Shown: piece after piece, positions 46,853 to 59,600 of the stretch | Numbering within the stretch: the stretch's first letter is position 1 | Layout: every line of letters begins with the position of its first letter | Origin: Macropodus opercularis | Taxonomy: Eukaryota; Chordata; Actinopteri; Anabantiformes; Osphronemidae | NCBI GenBank assembly: GCA_030770545.1 | Contig: CM061107.1 | Location: 1,824,001-1,888,000, forward strand | Length of the DNA stretch: 64,000 nucleotides | Reading direction: 5' to 3' | The notes under the pieces: model-generated | What the model was told of the DNA's origin: nothing | The model's input: only the letters and a program-made list of their open reading frames with translations | The model's database searches: none | Program-made: the position numbers and the translations under genes

Positions 46853-49670
46853 ATGGAGAAGGAACACGTGCAGCGTTTTTATGGAAAGAGAATTTCTTTT
46901 TTCTCCAGGCTGCTGCTATTGTTATTCACAGTGTGAGGTGGTCCAAAGTGTTGCAGCCCTCACTTGATGGGTTGCTTTACACCTTGTTGGCCTGGAACAG
47001 TGGGAGGCTATTGGAATATCAATGTCTTCCATTTCAAGGTCTGCTAAGCTAAGGAACCTGCTCTCAAAGCTCGCTCCATCCTCCGCCCTCCGAGCCAAAC
47101 AGCCTTTAGTGCCAAGAGATGTTTAGTGTCCGTGTTGTTGTGACAGCAACAATACGAGCGTTTTCACGTAGAATCGACATCTAGGCGTCTGATTCATCAC
47201 TGTTACAGCCTGTTATGAAGCCAGTGATCGTCAGACCTCATTTTCAGTCCGCTTGAATTCGGGCTTAAAATCCAAAGCTCTGCAGTTGACTCGCGTTCTC
47301 TCACCTGCAGTGTTTCAAACTGATGAGACGTAAAAGTACAAGGGTCCTGTTGAGCGAGTCCTTCTCGTCTAAACTGAAGCTGTCTGTGAAGTGACACATC
47401 CAGTTACTTGTGTTACTAAACGGCTGCGTGAGGTCAGAGCGCGGTCGTCTCGGTGCAGCGGAGAAAATGCCGTTTTTAAAAGCACGAGTCCTTGACGTGA
47501 CAGATGTACGTGTGCTGATTGCTAGAGTGCATGTGACTTATTGAGGAGATTGGCTTTTATTCCCGAGCGATAGCGTTTTGATGAATGGATGCGTTCTGAT
47601 TATCCTAATGGGCGTTTTTTTTTCTGCTGCTGACGGATGGATGCATAAACAGGTAACGAACACATCGTGCGTTTTTTTCAATCACTCCAGTTTCCTACTT
47701 CCTCTACGTTAATACGCTGGTGCTGTTAATATCCGTGTTTTCGAAGCAGAACCATATGTCAGAGAGCTTATGCTTGTATTGTTGGTGACCTTTTGACCTG
47801 TGTTGAGTTTCACCTCCCTCTCCGTTTGAGGTGTTAGCTCACCTCTCTGTTAGCTCCCTTCAACCTTATTGTTTGCTCTCCCAACTTGGCTGCTGTGTAG
47901 ACATAAATATTTCACCGGTGTCTTGGGCAAAGCTGTTCTTTGGGTTTTTTTGTGCTTTCCGTCGCTGCTGCTGCTTCATCTAACAGGAAAAAGCTCATTA
48001 AAGCAGGGACCTGCACGAGGCTGGTGAAGTGCACATTGTCTTGAAGCCTTTATTCAAAGTGCCTCACGCTCCAGTAACAGTACACCTGACAGGCGAGGCT
48101 GCTGCTGTGGTTCCTTCGGACCAGATTTGGCCCCACCCCTTTAGAGCCATTTTACATGAAATGTTCATTAATTACATTAGATTTCACTCCTTTGTCCTGT
48201 TCCTGCGTTCCGCGCTGTTCCCGGTTGTTAGCAGGCTGCCTGCCATTACCACAGCGAACTTTGCTTTGCATCCTCTAGCGACAGGCTCGGTTGATTCCAC
48301 CGCGGAGCAGCTGTAGGTTCCTTCATTCCTCTCTCTCCGTCCCCTCCCAGCGGTTCACAACGAGGATTGGGTTGTGCACAGTTAAAGGAGCGAGGGGAAA
48401 GGGGTAATGTAGCCTGACCGCCTCGTCTCTCAGCCCTCCACCTGAAGCAGGGTGTCTGCTGGGGGACAGCCAGCGGAAAACTGGGACAAAGGAGAAACGG
48501 CGAAGGTAAACATGATCTACGATTGCTTTCACTTCGCTTTCAATGGTTCCGCACAGAGACGCACATTGAAGTCTCGTGAGTTGCTACGGATAAAAGAGGA
48601 AATTGCAGCCGACCTAAAGCAGCGACGCTTGGACTGAAACAGAATAGCTGCCGTTATTCAAATAGGGGATTTACGAGCGGGCCCTTTGCTCGCTGCCTTC
48701 CCACCGGCCTGGCACCGCGCCACTCCCTCGCGCTGCTCTGTTGTTGACCTCGGAGCTGAGGAGGGGGTCAGCTTGAGGATATTTACCCCCTGCGACGTCT
48801 CCACTCCCACTACCTTTCAATCAGATTACGCTAAGAGCTGATGACAGCACATATGGCTGCAACGGACCTCCTTCTGTGGAGACTTAATAAGGAGAGAGTG
48901 GAGTAATCCTCCATTTTTCATCTGTTCCTCTGTCAACCCCACAGGGATCTAAAGCAGCATCGCATTCCTGTCCCCTCTTTTATCTGATGTAATGGATTTG
49001 CAACAGCCACAACCTGGAGCAGAAGCTCAGACAGATCGGCTTTCTAGGGGAAGATGGCTGAGTCTGAGAAACGTGTGGGAGGCCCGAGGAGAGCTCCACG
49101 GAGACATGTGATAGTACGACAACCGAGCAGAGTCAGAATCAGAGAGCTTAAAATATCGACTGGCGGAGGACGCTCACTGTTTATGAGGCGAGCGCTAGGA
49201 CTAATTTATTCCTGTTTTCTGCCGCGTCATCCAAAACGCCTCCACGGCGGGTTGACCTTGCAGCATGTACGCTGGCTCGCTTCGCTGTCCGGCCCCATGG
49301 GGTGTGTTTGAGCAGCAGTTAGCCCAGATGTGTATCAGTCTCTGCTCGTGGCAGGGGGCCATGAGTCTGAGAGAGACCCACTCTGCTAATCTCCCTGTGG
49401 CCACTTTAAATAACCCACTTTCGCTCTGTTTTTCTCTGCGTAATTATTCTTCGGAGGCTCGGTGTCATTCTTTATCACCGCGCTCCTCTTTCATCTCTCG
49501 TCTTATCTACCGAGCCAGCTCCCTCTGAAAGCATCACCAGGACCGCAGCCACCTGCATAAACATTTAGACCGACAAGGACGGTCGACTGTTTACTGACGA
49601 AGCAAAAGGCTCACTGGCAGCGGCCACAGCGTGTGTGTGTGAGTTTGTTCCTGCCTGTCAGGGTGTGTGT
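46853..49670. other. gene-free stretch
   Basis: No supported gene. A T run lies at 47615-47623. A donor-like AAGGTAAAC near 48506 lacks a convincing exon before it. Confidence 0.55.
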
Positions 49671-49688
49671 GAGGAAGAGGAAGAGGAA
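49671..49688. repeat. 6-bp tandem repeat, three copies
   Basis: GAGGAA three times without mismatch, directly after short GT runs at 49631-49640 and 49662-49670. Confidence 0.9.
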
Positions 49689-49757
49689 GAAAGGACGACA
49701 AACTAATGTACGGCCACTTCGGTTCAGACACCTACAGGCCTCTCTATAGGGACCCAT

Positions 49758-50447
49758 TTGTCAAGTGCACTTAATGCTGACTCTACTACAGTACATGTAC
49801 CACAGAGTAGAGCGTGGAGGGAATCAGCAGGGCTCCCTCTCCTGCGTCCTAGTCTTAAGAGACTGAGACGAGCGAGCGCGTGCGGCAGGATGAGGTTCGA
49901 CCCGAGCGCTGCTCTCCTCACTTCACCTGCTCATTCACTCGCAGGCTTCCCGCGCTACCAGCGTCGTCAGAGTCGCTGGGAGAGGAGGCGGATGTGGGAC
50001 ACGAAGCAGAGAGATTACTTTGAAAAATGGCTGACTTGTGGTGCTGCGTGCTGTGACCCTGTGGGCCGCTGCCATCTATCCGCCCTGTTCCAACGCGCTT
50101 TTATCGTCCTTTTATTGTGTGCAGTGTCTTTGATTAACTTTACTGTTTGGCTGTTTGTAGACAAATGTTTCTCAGCCTGCGGTGGAATGCTGACGAGGGC
50201 AAAGAGTGAGGCGCTATTAATGCTCCAGATGCCGCCTCCTGGGCTTCATATTTCTGTACAGATGTGTCTGTGGGACAGAGGAGGTCGGTGCGGGGCAAGT
50301 CGAAGCGAGGCCCGCTCGCCTTTTCAGCACCGCGAGGACCACGGGGACCGGCTGTGTTTGTCATCAGAGAGTCAGAGCCGGCGTGATGGGCCCTGGGTGG
50401 ACGTGTGCGCTCTCAAACACTGGACGACACGCAGTAGCTGGGAATAA
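49758..50447 (+). other. longest open frame outside the minisatellite (229 codons)
   Basis: An ATG-initiated frame of 229 codons. Roughly residues 113-133 form an uninterrupted hydrophobic stretch (AFIVLLLCAVSLINFTVWLFV is its rough extent) flanked by charged residues, as in a single membrane helix. The N-terminal half is Arg- and Ser-rich, as GC-rich DNA gives. There is no signal peptide, no recognisable domain and no supporting splice or promoter signal, and opposite-strand frames overlap it. A chance frame is the likeliest explanation. Confidence 0.08.
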
Positions 50448-50643
50448 CGCACCAGCGTTTCCCCACCTGGCCGAGTCCTTCCGAAGGGGATGTTAAGCCT
50501 GTTGTTGAAAGAAACAAAGGCCGTCTCAGTCTCCTGCTAAGCTCGGAAGCTTTGTTTATGCTGGAAAGACTAAGTGGGCCAACCACGGGATTGTGTGTCG
50601 GTAGACAGCCTGACATTTTGAAATCAGAACCTAAACTGATATT

Positions 50644-50680
50644 ACATTTACATGATCCATTTGGTGCACATGGTAAATGT
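50644..50680. repeat. 8-bp inverted repeat
   Basis: ACATTTAC at 50644-50651 and GTAAATGT at 50673-50680 are separated by 21 bases. It could form a loose hairpin or be a pair of inverted protein-binding sites. Confidence 0.75.
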
Positions 50681-50711
50681 CACAAGGGGGGAGGGTAATT
50701 AAGATGATTTG

Positions 50712-50725
50712 GTAACCGTGGTAAC
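50712..50725. promoter_or_regulatory. RFX-type X-box
   Basis: GTAACCGTGGTAAC fits the RFX consensus (GTNRCC, 2-base spacer, RGYAAC) at every fixed position. It is the second full match in the window. A match can still be chance. Confidence 0.4.
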
Positions 50726-51753
50726 AGATGTGCGTGGTTTCTTCAGGTAAAAGATAATACAAGCGGTAAAGTACAGATGTTTACGCCCAGTCACCGCTCA
50801 CACGGCTGCGTGTGTCTAGGCCGTATCGACACAGCTGCCCAGAGCTTGAGCCGCCGGCCTCCGATCCAAACCGGACATGAGGTCGAGCGACGCGGAATCA
50901 ATTCTGTGTCGATACGTAAACTCGTGTTTTCCTAGTGTTTTTTTAGCTGATAATCACTTTGTTTGCTTTGGCTCTTCGCATTCGGGCGTGAATGTAAATG
51001 AGGCGGGTGCGTGTACAGGCAGCGTGAACTTTCATGATGAGCTCCAGTAATCAGAACCACGCTAATACCTGAAATTACGACTCTTGCTCTCCAGCAAAGG
51101 TCAGAACCGTGAAGGGCTGGCTGCCAGATTGAGCATCGCCTGCTGGGAGCAGGCAGGTTGAGCTACGCTACTGTGATCAGAGCAGAACAGCAGGTTAACA
51201 GGTAGCTTTTATTTAACGCACCAGGAAGGACTAGCGCAGAACAACAACCTCGCAGATATTAATTTCCCTGCAACACCACAGAAAGCGAGGCCGCGTCCCG
51301 GAGGCAGGTGGCTTTTACGCTTCAGCTCCCGGTTCGGTCAAAACAAGCCTTTTTCTCACACACAGCGACGCCGTCTCAGCCGCCTCCCACACACGTGCAC
51401 ACAAGCTCGATCCTCTGTCTTATGTGACTCATATGCTGCTGCCCCCTCATTCATCAATAGCGCTGGAACAACTGGACCAGAGGTCGTGTACCGCTGCAGC
51501 GAGCAGCGGTCGAGGTAAAGAGGGATTTAACAGCAGGCGCTGCTCCCCCTGAAACAGCTCTGGCCTTCCTGCCAGATTAGGCATCCATTTCATCAGTAGC
51601 CTAGAACTGCGCCGGTGTGTGTGTTGGTGTCGCCTGACAGGTGACGCCGAGCCACATGGCTCCGAGCTGTGATGCACGCGTGCGCTGGATAACTTACAGA
51701 TGCTGTGAGTCCGCGGTATCTGTGCGTGTGTGCGTCTCGGTGTCTTTTCGCAG

Positions 51754-52086
51754 GACTGGATGCTTCCAGGTGCGACGCTAGTGCTCCAGCGTCTGGTAAT
51801 GACTTGCGGAGGACGGGGCCAGTTGGCCTCGTGTCGCGGAGCCGTGTCCAAGTCCCCGTGTGAGTTTTTTTGTCATGTTTTGCTCTGCCTCTCTCTTTCA
51901 CACAGCGACAGCCACAGCTGTGTGGTGCTACAGTTTATTACCCACACTCCCATCTAACGCTCCCCTCAGCTCTCAGCAGGAAGATCATGATGCTTTCCCT
52001 TGTATTTCTTACTCCGGCTCCATGGTTTTAGCGTCTGGCATCCTTCCCATCAGCAGGAGAACAGCATGCGTGCGAGCTGTTCGCAG
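51754..52086 (+). other. candidate exon cluster (weak)
   Basis: An acceptor-like TCTTTTCGCAG ends at 51753 and a donor-like GTGAGT starts at 51860. A second, stronger acceptor (long pyrimidine tract ending TTCACACAG, near 51904) and a third (CTCAGCAG ending 51979, preceded by a CTAAC branch-like word) come before a donor-like GTCAGT at 52087. One frame is open from the second acceptor through that donor. The translations match nothing I know, and the first segment is open in two frames. The arrangement is compact enough for fish introns but unproven. Confidence 0.12.
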
Positions 52087-55000
52087 GTCAGTGGGTGGAA
52101 ATTTCACAACCTATTGTACATCTGACACTTACTATGCGCCGGGGAGACGCTGGATGGATGAATGGGTGAACGTGTAAACAGATCTGGCTCGATCGATGCG
52201 GCTGCGTCTATGCAGCGTATTGTTATCGGAGAGCAGCAGCGACTTGGGAACCCAGCCTGGGCGCGTTTCTATTTTTAGCTGAAGTACAGGCCTTGGAGGT
52301 AGCAGAGCGTCGAGTGTGCGCATCGCCTCCTTCCAGATAACTGACATACTGAGGGAAGTGGGTCAGCACAGATTTTCTTTGAGGGGTGCGTCTCATTCAG
52401 CCAGAGCCAGCACATTTCCTCTAGGATTTAATCGAGGTGCTCGAGAAAAGGGATAAAACAAAGTACATTAAAAAGTGTCCTCTCCCCAAAGTCCCGTCGC
52501 TACACGCGTCTCAACATTGGTTCCGTCCTCTGGGTGAAAGCGCTCGCTCCTGCTCCCTCTCCCCTACTTCTGCTCGCTCGCTCCAGCTCAGGTCTCCCTT
52601 CGCTTTGCAGCCTGCGTGGACTTAACAGCGGTGACACTGTGTCTAAGCTATCGCTCCCTGGCAGACCTCGCGACTGTGGAATCACTTTGTCAAGCCGAGC
52701 CCCGTGTCATCTGCATGTCCTCGGAATGAGAAGAAAGCCAGATAGAGGGAAAGCAGGGAGACAGGGACGAACACGGAAATAGAACACGTATGCGCATAGA
52801 ACGAGGAGAGGAGCCAGAAAGGTGAGAGAAGGGCACATAGTCGAGGGCCGGAGGCTGCCTTCGAAATGAGATGTTACGATTTGTTATATTCCTGGTTTGA
52901 CAGCTGTTTTCCAAAGCGATGTAAACATTTATGCATGGCTTTTAAAGATCAACCTTACAGAGTCAGATATTGGTGAACCCGCTGCCCTCAAACGCAAGCT
53001 TTAAGCAAACCACACATTTCACACTGGTACGTGCTAAACGTAGTGAACGCCAAAGCGATGCCAACGGTCACTGGGGCATTTCAGCCAGGTGGTGGGAACG
53101 GATCCACGGTGTGCTCATCCAGTGAAAGGGTGTGAGAGTGAAACGCACACACACACAGCCAGGCTACATTTCTCCGTTTTGAACATACCAGGGCCCCGTT
53201 GCTAAAAAGATGAGATGGAAATTGCCAGTGAACACACGAAATCAAAGGTGTCGCCAATTTTCACAGGCCTTGAAGTAAACACGAAAAAATACCATTTTAA
53301 CATTTGGGTTTTTTAGTTCAAGTGCTGTCTGAGTTTGAAGTAGAGACGCGCGCTGCGCTTTGCGTTTTTCATCAAGCTGCCACCTCGACGCAGCTTCTGG
53401 CCGGTGTTGGGGTTTAGCTCCAGCCTCCTGTGGGTTCACCCTGGGCCCCTGTCCTGGCAAATCTCTTTCTAGCTGCCTCTCTGGAACTGGAGCTTTCATA
53501 TCAGAGCTTTCAAAGCCACTTTTTTTCACAAAAGAGCGACAGCAAACAAGAGAAAGAGACAGAATGGGTTATGAGAGGACGCTTTCATTCCCTCTTTGGT
53601 TGACTCTAGTTTTAATTTCTGTACAGATCCATTCTGTCTGGCTTGAAAGCCGTGGGCGCCGTGTCTCCAGAGGCTCGCCGCTCACCCTCTTCCCGCTCTG
53701 TTGCCATTTTATCACGTTTCTGATGTTGATTCTGTGTTTGATTGTGTTTTGCTTGTATGCTTTTAGTCATGATGCCAGTGGAAGGATTAATACCAAAGGC
53801 AGCGGAAGCTGAGGAGGAGTTGAATAAACACCACTGGCGGTCAGAAGAAAAAAACCCACGACTCTTTGTTTTTCCCTCCAGCTGTGCATCTAAGAGCATT
53901 TCTGTCTCCTCTTTTCTGTCATGTCAGAGAAGTTACTCGATCAAGGCTAAAAATGGCTGATTACAAACTTTTGAGGGGAGCCTGAGCAATTGCTTCTTGT
54001 GATTCTGCTGTGCAGCTGAGCAAATCGATGTTGTCTGTGGTCAGAGTCAAACACAGATCCAGCAGCTCTGACCTGCAAGAGCAGAAGAACGAAGGAATCG
54101 GAGACTTGACTTCCTATTAATTCTTCTACACAAGCTGCTGTTCTGTGAGATGAGAACTGAGACCAGCCGTGTTGTCTCGGCTGCCCTGGTTCGCTTGGTT
54201 GTGGGTTGGGCCGGGTCATATACAAAGTTCTGATGTGAGATGTGGGAGAACCCTCCTGATTCAACCTTTGCCCAGTTCCTCCATCAAACAAAGCGGAGGC
54301 TGGCTTGCGTTTCTGTGTGTAGCGGCTGGAAAACGCTGACTTCCTGAGCCGGCTGTGACCTATTTTGGTCCCCACCTGCATTTCGCTGCATTCTCCTCCT
54401 TCTCCTCCTCCAGCAGGCGTGAAGCGCTTTTATTTTTTAAGGCCGGACGACCTGCAAATAATGAAATCGCGCTCTCGTGTGTGAGCATCACGTGGGACCA
54501 GCAGCGCATTTATTCAGTATCGAACCTTCCACCTCCTCCACTTGAAGGCTCACTGAGGCTGCTGAATATATTGTACAAGTACTCCTTCATCAGAATAAAT
54601 CAATAGAACTTTCCCCAAACATACATGCAAGCACAGATATCTGACAGTGTTTTCCTGGTGTGGTGTGATAAATACAGAAGATCTAGTTGATATTCTGTGT
54701 CGAGGCTTTTGGCCCTTTTTATTCTCCCCCTGCTTTTGATAGGAGCTTACAGTACATTTCCACAGGCAGACGACAAACAACACGATAGAAAGTTGGTTTG
54801 TCTGCCGTGGTTGCTCTCAGGTGGGAGGCAAACGATGTGAGCGCAGAGGCTGCCTGCCCAACGCCCCGTGAGCAGCCGTGTCCCGGAGGCCGACTGGACG
54901 TTTGGCCCTCGCCGAACCCTGCCTCTCTTCTCATTGTCTGGCTCTGTTGCTCTGCCAGCTGAGGAGCACGAGCAGCGTAGAAGCTTCTTTATGCGACCAG

Positions 55001-57162
55001 CTATTGTACTTTACGCTTTGATGGTCAGGTTGGAGACCAACCAACCGACAGTAGGACAAGGTGGCAGGTTAACCTAAGGACCAGCAGATTTCCACCACTC
55101 GCTTGTTTACGAGCACTTATCGAAGCTCAGAAGTCAGCCGGCAGCTTCCTGCTCCAACCTGAGTCCTGAAGTGTCGCACAGACGAGCAGCCCGGTTTCTA
55201 ATCGCGGTATGGGATTACAGAAACCGGATTAACCCATGAACACGCCTTCCGGATCCAGCCGGAGCCTTGGCTCCCTGGCTTCCTTTCAGTGTGGTGCTGT
55301 GCTGAAACTGATACAGCAGCCGGATGAGGAGCCTTAGACGCAGGCCACGGGAGAGATTTCTGCTCCTCTTGTAAAGATGTCGCCGGTTTGCCTGTAGCTC
55401 TCCTGCTTGGATACGAGCGTTCAAAGCTGGCAACAAAGTGAAAGGCACATCGTGAAGACGGAGTCTGGCCTTCATGATCAGAGCACATAAATAAATGTAA
55501 AACTCTCTGCGTGTCTCACATTAGGGGTTTGGTATTTTACATGTTTTTCTCCATTGCCTCTTTAAACGGCGACGCTGTGACAACTACAGCGTCTTACATT
55601 ATGCAAATAGCAAAACACGCCGATGTTTATTTCTGCAGCTGCATTCGTTTTGTACGGTCAGAATGTGTACGCAGCCCTTTCAGCAGCGCTGCGCTCGTTT
55701 GTCTGGTGCAGTGGAACAACGTAGGTCTTTGTGATGTCGACTCTGTTCAAACATGGCAAAACCATTAAGGACGGGATCGCGCTGTGACGGGAAGGCAGCT
55801 GTAGCACGGCAGCAAACGGATAAACATCATCAGGAGAAGGTTTACTCACGCGCTGCCTCACGGTCCGACCGTCGTCAGGAGTTTCCCCAGCAACGCAAAG
55901 AACATCAAATATTATTACAATTATTATTATTGCTCCCCTGATGGTGTCCCCAGTAATTTGAGCGCTACCAGCTTGGTTTGGGGACTGATGGCGGTTGGAT
56001 CAGAGCCGCTATCGGAGGCTTTTAGAGGCCTCCCAGCCCAGCCCTGCCAGAATCGTGGCGTCTTTGTTTCTCCGCAGAGGTAACGATCTGAGCGCATTAG
56101 CCCTTCGTCCACCTCCATCCCTCCATCTCTAGATGTCACCATCAAGCCATTACCTCGTCTGCGCTGTTTCTGAGGGAGGCTGAGCGATCGTGGTCGCTGT
56201 GTCTCAGACTCGTCTTCAGCTCGTGCTGTTGTTCGAGTCCCAGGTCTAAGCGTCCACGCTGTCCATCATCTGTGGGTCGGTTTCCTCGGTTAGTTTCTCA
56301 AAAGGCCATAATTATAAGAGTCCCTCAGAAACCTCTTTGCTTTAATCATGAAATGCATACATATAGATTGTTTTCAGCGCAGACATTTCATCTGCGTGCC
56401 CTGAACACAACTTTATCAACAAAACTGAATGTGTGCGCCCCCATCTCATTTTTCTTTCGTTCACATTTATGGATTTCTGGCTGTTTGCTCATCAATCTAA
56501 GAAAGGAATCATATTATTCATACAGAATCTGCCAACAGTGATTTATGAAAATCCGAGTGATTAATCAGAAACGTAAGCCCTGAGTGAAACAAACAAGCAG
56601 ACGCACAAATGAAAGCTTCATTTTGCATATTGCAAAAGTCCAAAGTTGTGCTGGAGGTGATGCAACAGCACAGATATAATAAGCGTGAAATGAGGGAGCG
56701 CGTTGCAAGTTTGTCGAGGTTTGGGTTGTGTTCTTATAATCTACTGTGACAGAGTACGACGGCACCAGACCCAGGCAAACACTGGGTCTCTGCTCAACCA
56801 GAGATCACACGAGAGATTAAAAGTGCACCTGCGGTGTCTGGACGGAGGGAGGGGGAGAGGAGGAGACACCGACCTTCACTCATGTTCTTCTTCTCTTGCA
56901 CAAAGACACACACACACACATCCAGACTAGTATTTACACTCTCTCCGAGGCCCAGAATGTGCATCGAATTGCTTTACTGAAGATTGCTCAAGTTTTATAG
57001 CCACAAGGAAGCCCATGGCACGGCCCAGAGGGCTTCTGGGTACTTTCTACCGCCGAAGCCAGGCGCAGCTGACCGCTTCCACTATTCAATTAAACCCCTG
57101 GCCTAAGTGCTGGAGTGGACTCACAGGGGAGGACAGTCGACATAAATATACAGCTGCTGAAA

Positions 57163-57188
57163 ACACACACGCACGCACACACACACAC
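57163..57188. repeat. interrupted AC microsatellite
   Basis: An AC run of about 26 bases with two G interruptions. Confidence 0.9.
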
Positions 57189-57256
57189 CTGCCTGAACTC
57201 CTATCTGGAGTACGGTCACCAACGCACACACGAACACGCGTTTGCCCTTTGTTTCA

Positions 57257-57453
57257 GAAACAACAAAGACTATCTTCAGAAATGCAATACACAGTGGATT
57301 TCCAGGAGAAGAGTGGAAAGGAAATTGAAGCCATTAGAAACCTTATTACTTTTTTATCAGAAACTGGAGGATAGGCTTGTAGAATATAGAGAGAAGGGAA
57401 GAGAAGCACTGAGAGGAATGGAGATATAAAGATGGGAGGCGGCTGGCAATAAA
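57257..57453 (+). other. possible terminal exon (weak)
   Basis: A good acceptor-like tract (CCCTTTGTTTCAG ending 57256) is followed by a frame open for 38 codons to TAG at 57372-57374 and an AATAAA at 57448-57453. The reading is rich in Glu, Lys and Ile. A second frame is also open across the same bases because the plus strand is purine-rich, which weakens the case. No homologue is recognised. Confidence 0.1.
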
Positions 57454-59199
57454 AGGAGAGACGAAGGAAGACGGACTGACGTGCGTTAAAGAGGGAGGAG
57501 TTAATAGAGCAGAGGAAACAAACAGTTGCTGACGAAAAGAGAAAATTAAATGAGCAAGAGAGAGCGTCGGCAGGAAATCATCGCATTTCCGCACATCAGC
57601 TCGAAAAGGCTCGAGCCAGTTGCTCGATCGTTGATGTCCCAAAAAGAAAGCGTCCTCTGTTGCTCCGACGTCCTGCTTCAGCCCGTCTGCTTGTGTGCAC
57701 GTCACTGTGTGTGTGTAGGGGCTGATATTGACGGCGAGGACGCAGAGGATGACTCAGGAGACGCTGTCCCTGCTCCTTGAGTCTGCGTTTTTCCACCGAG
57801 ACGTGGGTGATTTGCATTCTGAGCACATCGTCCGTCTACCGCGCGGCCGAAGCCCGACGCTCGGTCACACCTTGCTGCTGGACTTATCTCCGGTCCAGCA
57901 ACATTCACTTCCCAGTCCAGGGTCACGGTCGGGGGTAAAGTGGACTTTCCAGCATAAACCCTCTGACACCCACTGGGGCTCGAGGGGAACAGACCAGCAT
58001 TTTAATCATCCCGTGCATGAAGGAAATGAATAACAAATGACATCAGCCTGTAGACACACACACACACACACTCACTCTAGACAAACCAACAGCAGCCAGA
58101 CATTGTGTTACGGGGTCTTAACACTTAAATACTCAGTAAACACACGCCTTTGTTTCCGCAGCCTGGAAAATGCAGAGCGGCTCCGTCTGTGGACCGAGAG
58201 CAGATGATGATACTGTAATGATTCCATAACCTGTGTGTGTCTGAACCCATTATCTGTGACTTAGAGCCTGTAGCCTGCGCTGATGGGCCCTATGGTGAAG
58301 TGCCTGTAATAAAGCTCTTAAGTGTTTTGGGCAAGCTTGAAGCTCAGAGGCCATTTCCTGCAAAAACCACTCCGGGTAGCCTCAGCATCATCCAGGGCAT
58401 GAAAATGATTCGTTGGGAGATAACTCGCTTCTCTCCGTCATACGACCGGAGGAAGGATTAGAGACAGAGATTTGTGAAATGTAAATAGCTGCCTGGAGGA
58501 GACTTATTTACCTCTCACAGATGATGGGATATGATTAAACGGGGAGATGGAAGCGGGTGGGAGTTGACATAGCTCAGAGGTAAATCCTCCTCAGCCCGTT
58601 TATTTGACACTTCTTGTGATCTCCTGTGTGTTTATCAGTTATACAGAAGTGAGAAACATAATGCGAATGAGTGTGAGACATGTGGATCTGATGCGTATCG
58701 AGGTCGCCCTCACCAAACGCTCAGGAAAGTTTGGGACGCCGACAACTTTGCCATGGCGGAGTCTGGATTAGACTCACCTCCAGACACGGTGACTCTCCGC
58801 CAGGTATGTCAGGCTGTGTCTCCATTCAGCCTCTCGTGCTGGTGTGTTAATCCGACTGCTGCGCCTCCGGACACTCCCCGGCGTCTGGATGAGGTGCAGA
58901 TCATGCAAATTCATTAGACGGGTCGTTGGTTGTAGTCTTTTTCTGGGCTTGCCAGGGCTCGGCAGCGTGGGATGGAGGCGCCGCGAGGTCACCGACCCTC
59001 ATTAACGAGGACTCGGAGAAGAGGTCATTTTTTCGTGCATTTCCTCTCTGTTTCGCTTCCAGAGTATCTGTATCTATTTCACACATTCCCGAGTGACAGA
59101 GGATTTGAATTTGTATCAGAGCCTGGACTCAAATCCTTCCTCTGGATTAACCTACGAGGAGCAGGGTTGCGTTTGGTGTCTTTGGACTGTGTCAGTCAA
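57454..59199. other. gene-free stretch with one exon-like segment
   Basis: No supported gene. It contains the AC run at 58054-58071. A stop-to-stop frame of 114 codons (58573-58917, plus strand) includes ATG at 58753 in good Kozak context (GCCATGG) and a near-consensus donor CAGGTATGT (58801-58809) 51 bases later. The encoded 17 residues (MAESGLDSPPDTVTLRQ) match nothing I can name. Confidence 0.4.
58054..58071. repeat. AC microsatellite
   Basis: A perfect run of nine AC units. Confidence 0.92.
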
Positions 59200-59600
59200 A
59201 CAGGTCGCTAATGTGCAACGTGTCTGTACTGATCCTAAGGATTATTGAACGGTTTTATATATAAATCCTCCTCACAATTGTTGGCCCCCTCACACTATTC
59301 ATTAACATCTGTAATGCATTTTGCATGACATTGTTACATTGAAGCTTTGAGCCACTAAATGGCTTAAAGAGAATTATGAAAATATGCTTGCGCAAGGGGC
59401 GACCTCTAAATCCGCCCCCACCATAACCACTGCGTTCCAGGTCAGAGACTTTAATTTTCCTGGTTTTACTAACTGAGAATTTCCAAATATTCCCCAAATA
59501 CCCAACAGAAAAACAAGTTATTTTACTTGTTCAGCTTCTCTTTTGGCTCAGTTTAAAACCTGCGGCTTTACATGCCCAAGAAAGTCCCACCATCCAAAAG
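59200..59600. promoter_or_regulatory. A+T-rich block with octamer-like words
   Basis: Moderately A+T-rich, non-coding, with TTTTGCATGACA at 59319-59330 and AATATGCTTGCG nearby, both resembling POU-factor octamers, and CATTAACATC upstream. It has the repeat-free texture of a conserved element, judged by eye. Confidence 0.28.

Larger units (their letters stand above)
50448..57161. other. gene-free stretch with a few exon-like segments
   Basis: No supported gene. Items listed separately are an inverted repeat (50644-50680), an RFX-type X-box (50712-50725) and exon-like segments at 51754-52086. There are CA runs at 53146-53157 and 56906-56920 and an ATT-type run at 55911-55932. About 52725-52830 is purine-rich. 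Confidence 0.5.

Noticed and set aside
56185..56255. GTTCGAGTCC resembling a tRNA B box
   Set aside because: The bases flanking the would-be T loop do not pair and there is no acceptor stem.
49671..58071. CRISPR-like or regularly spaced repeats among the AC and GAGGAA runs
   Set aside because: These are simple microsatellites with no unique spacers of constant length, and the sequence is eukaryotic in character.
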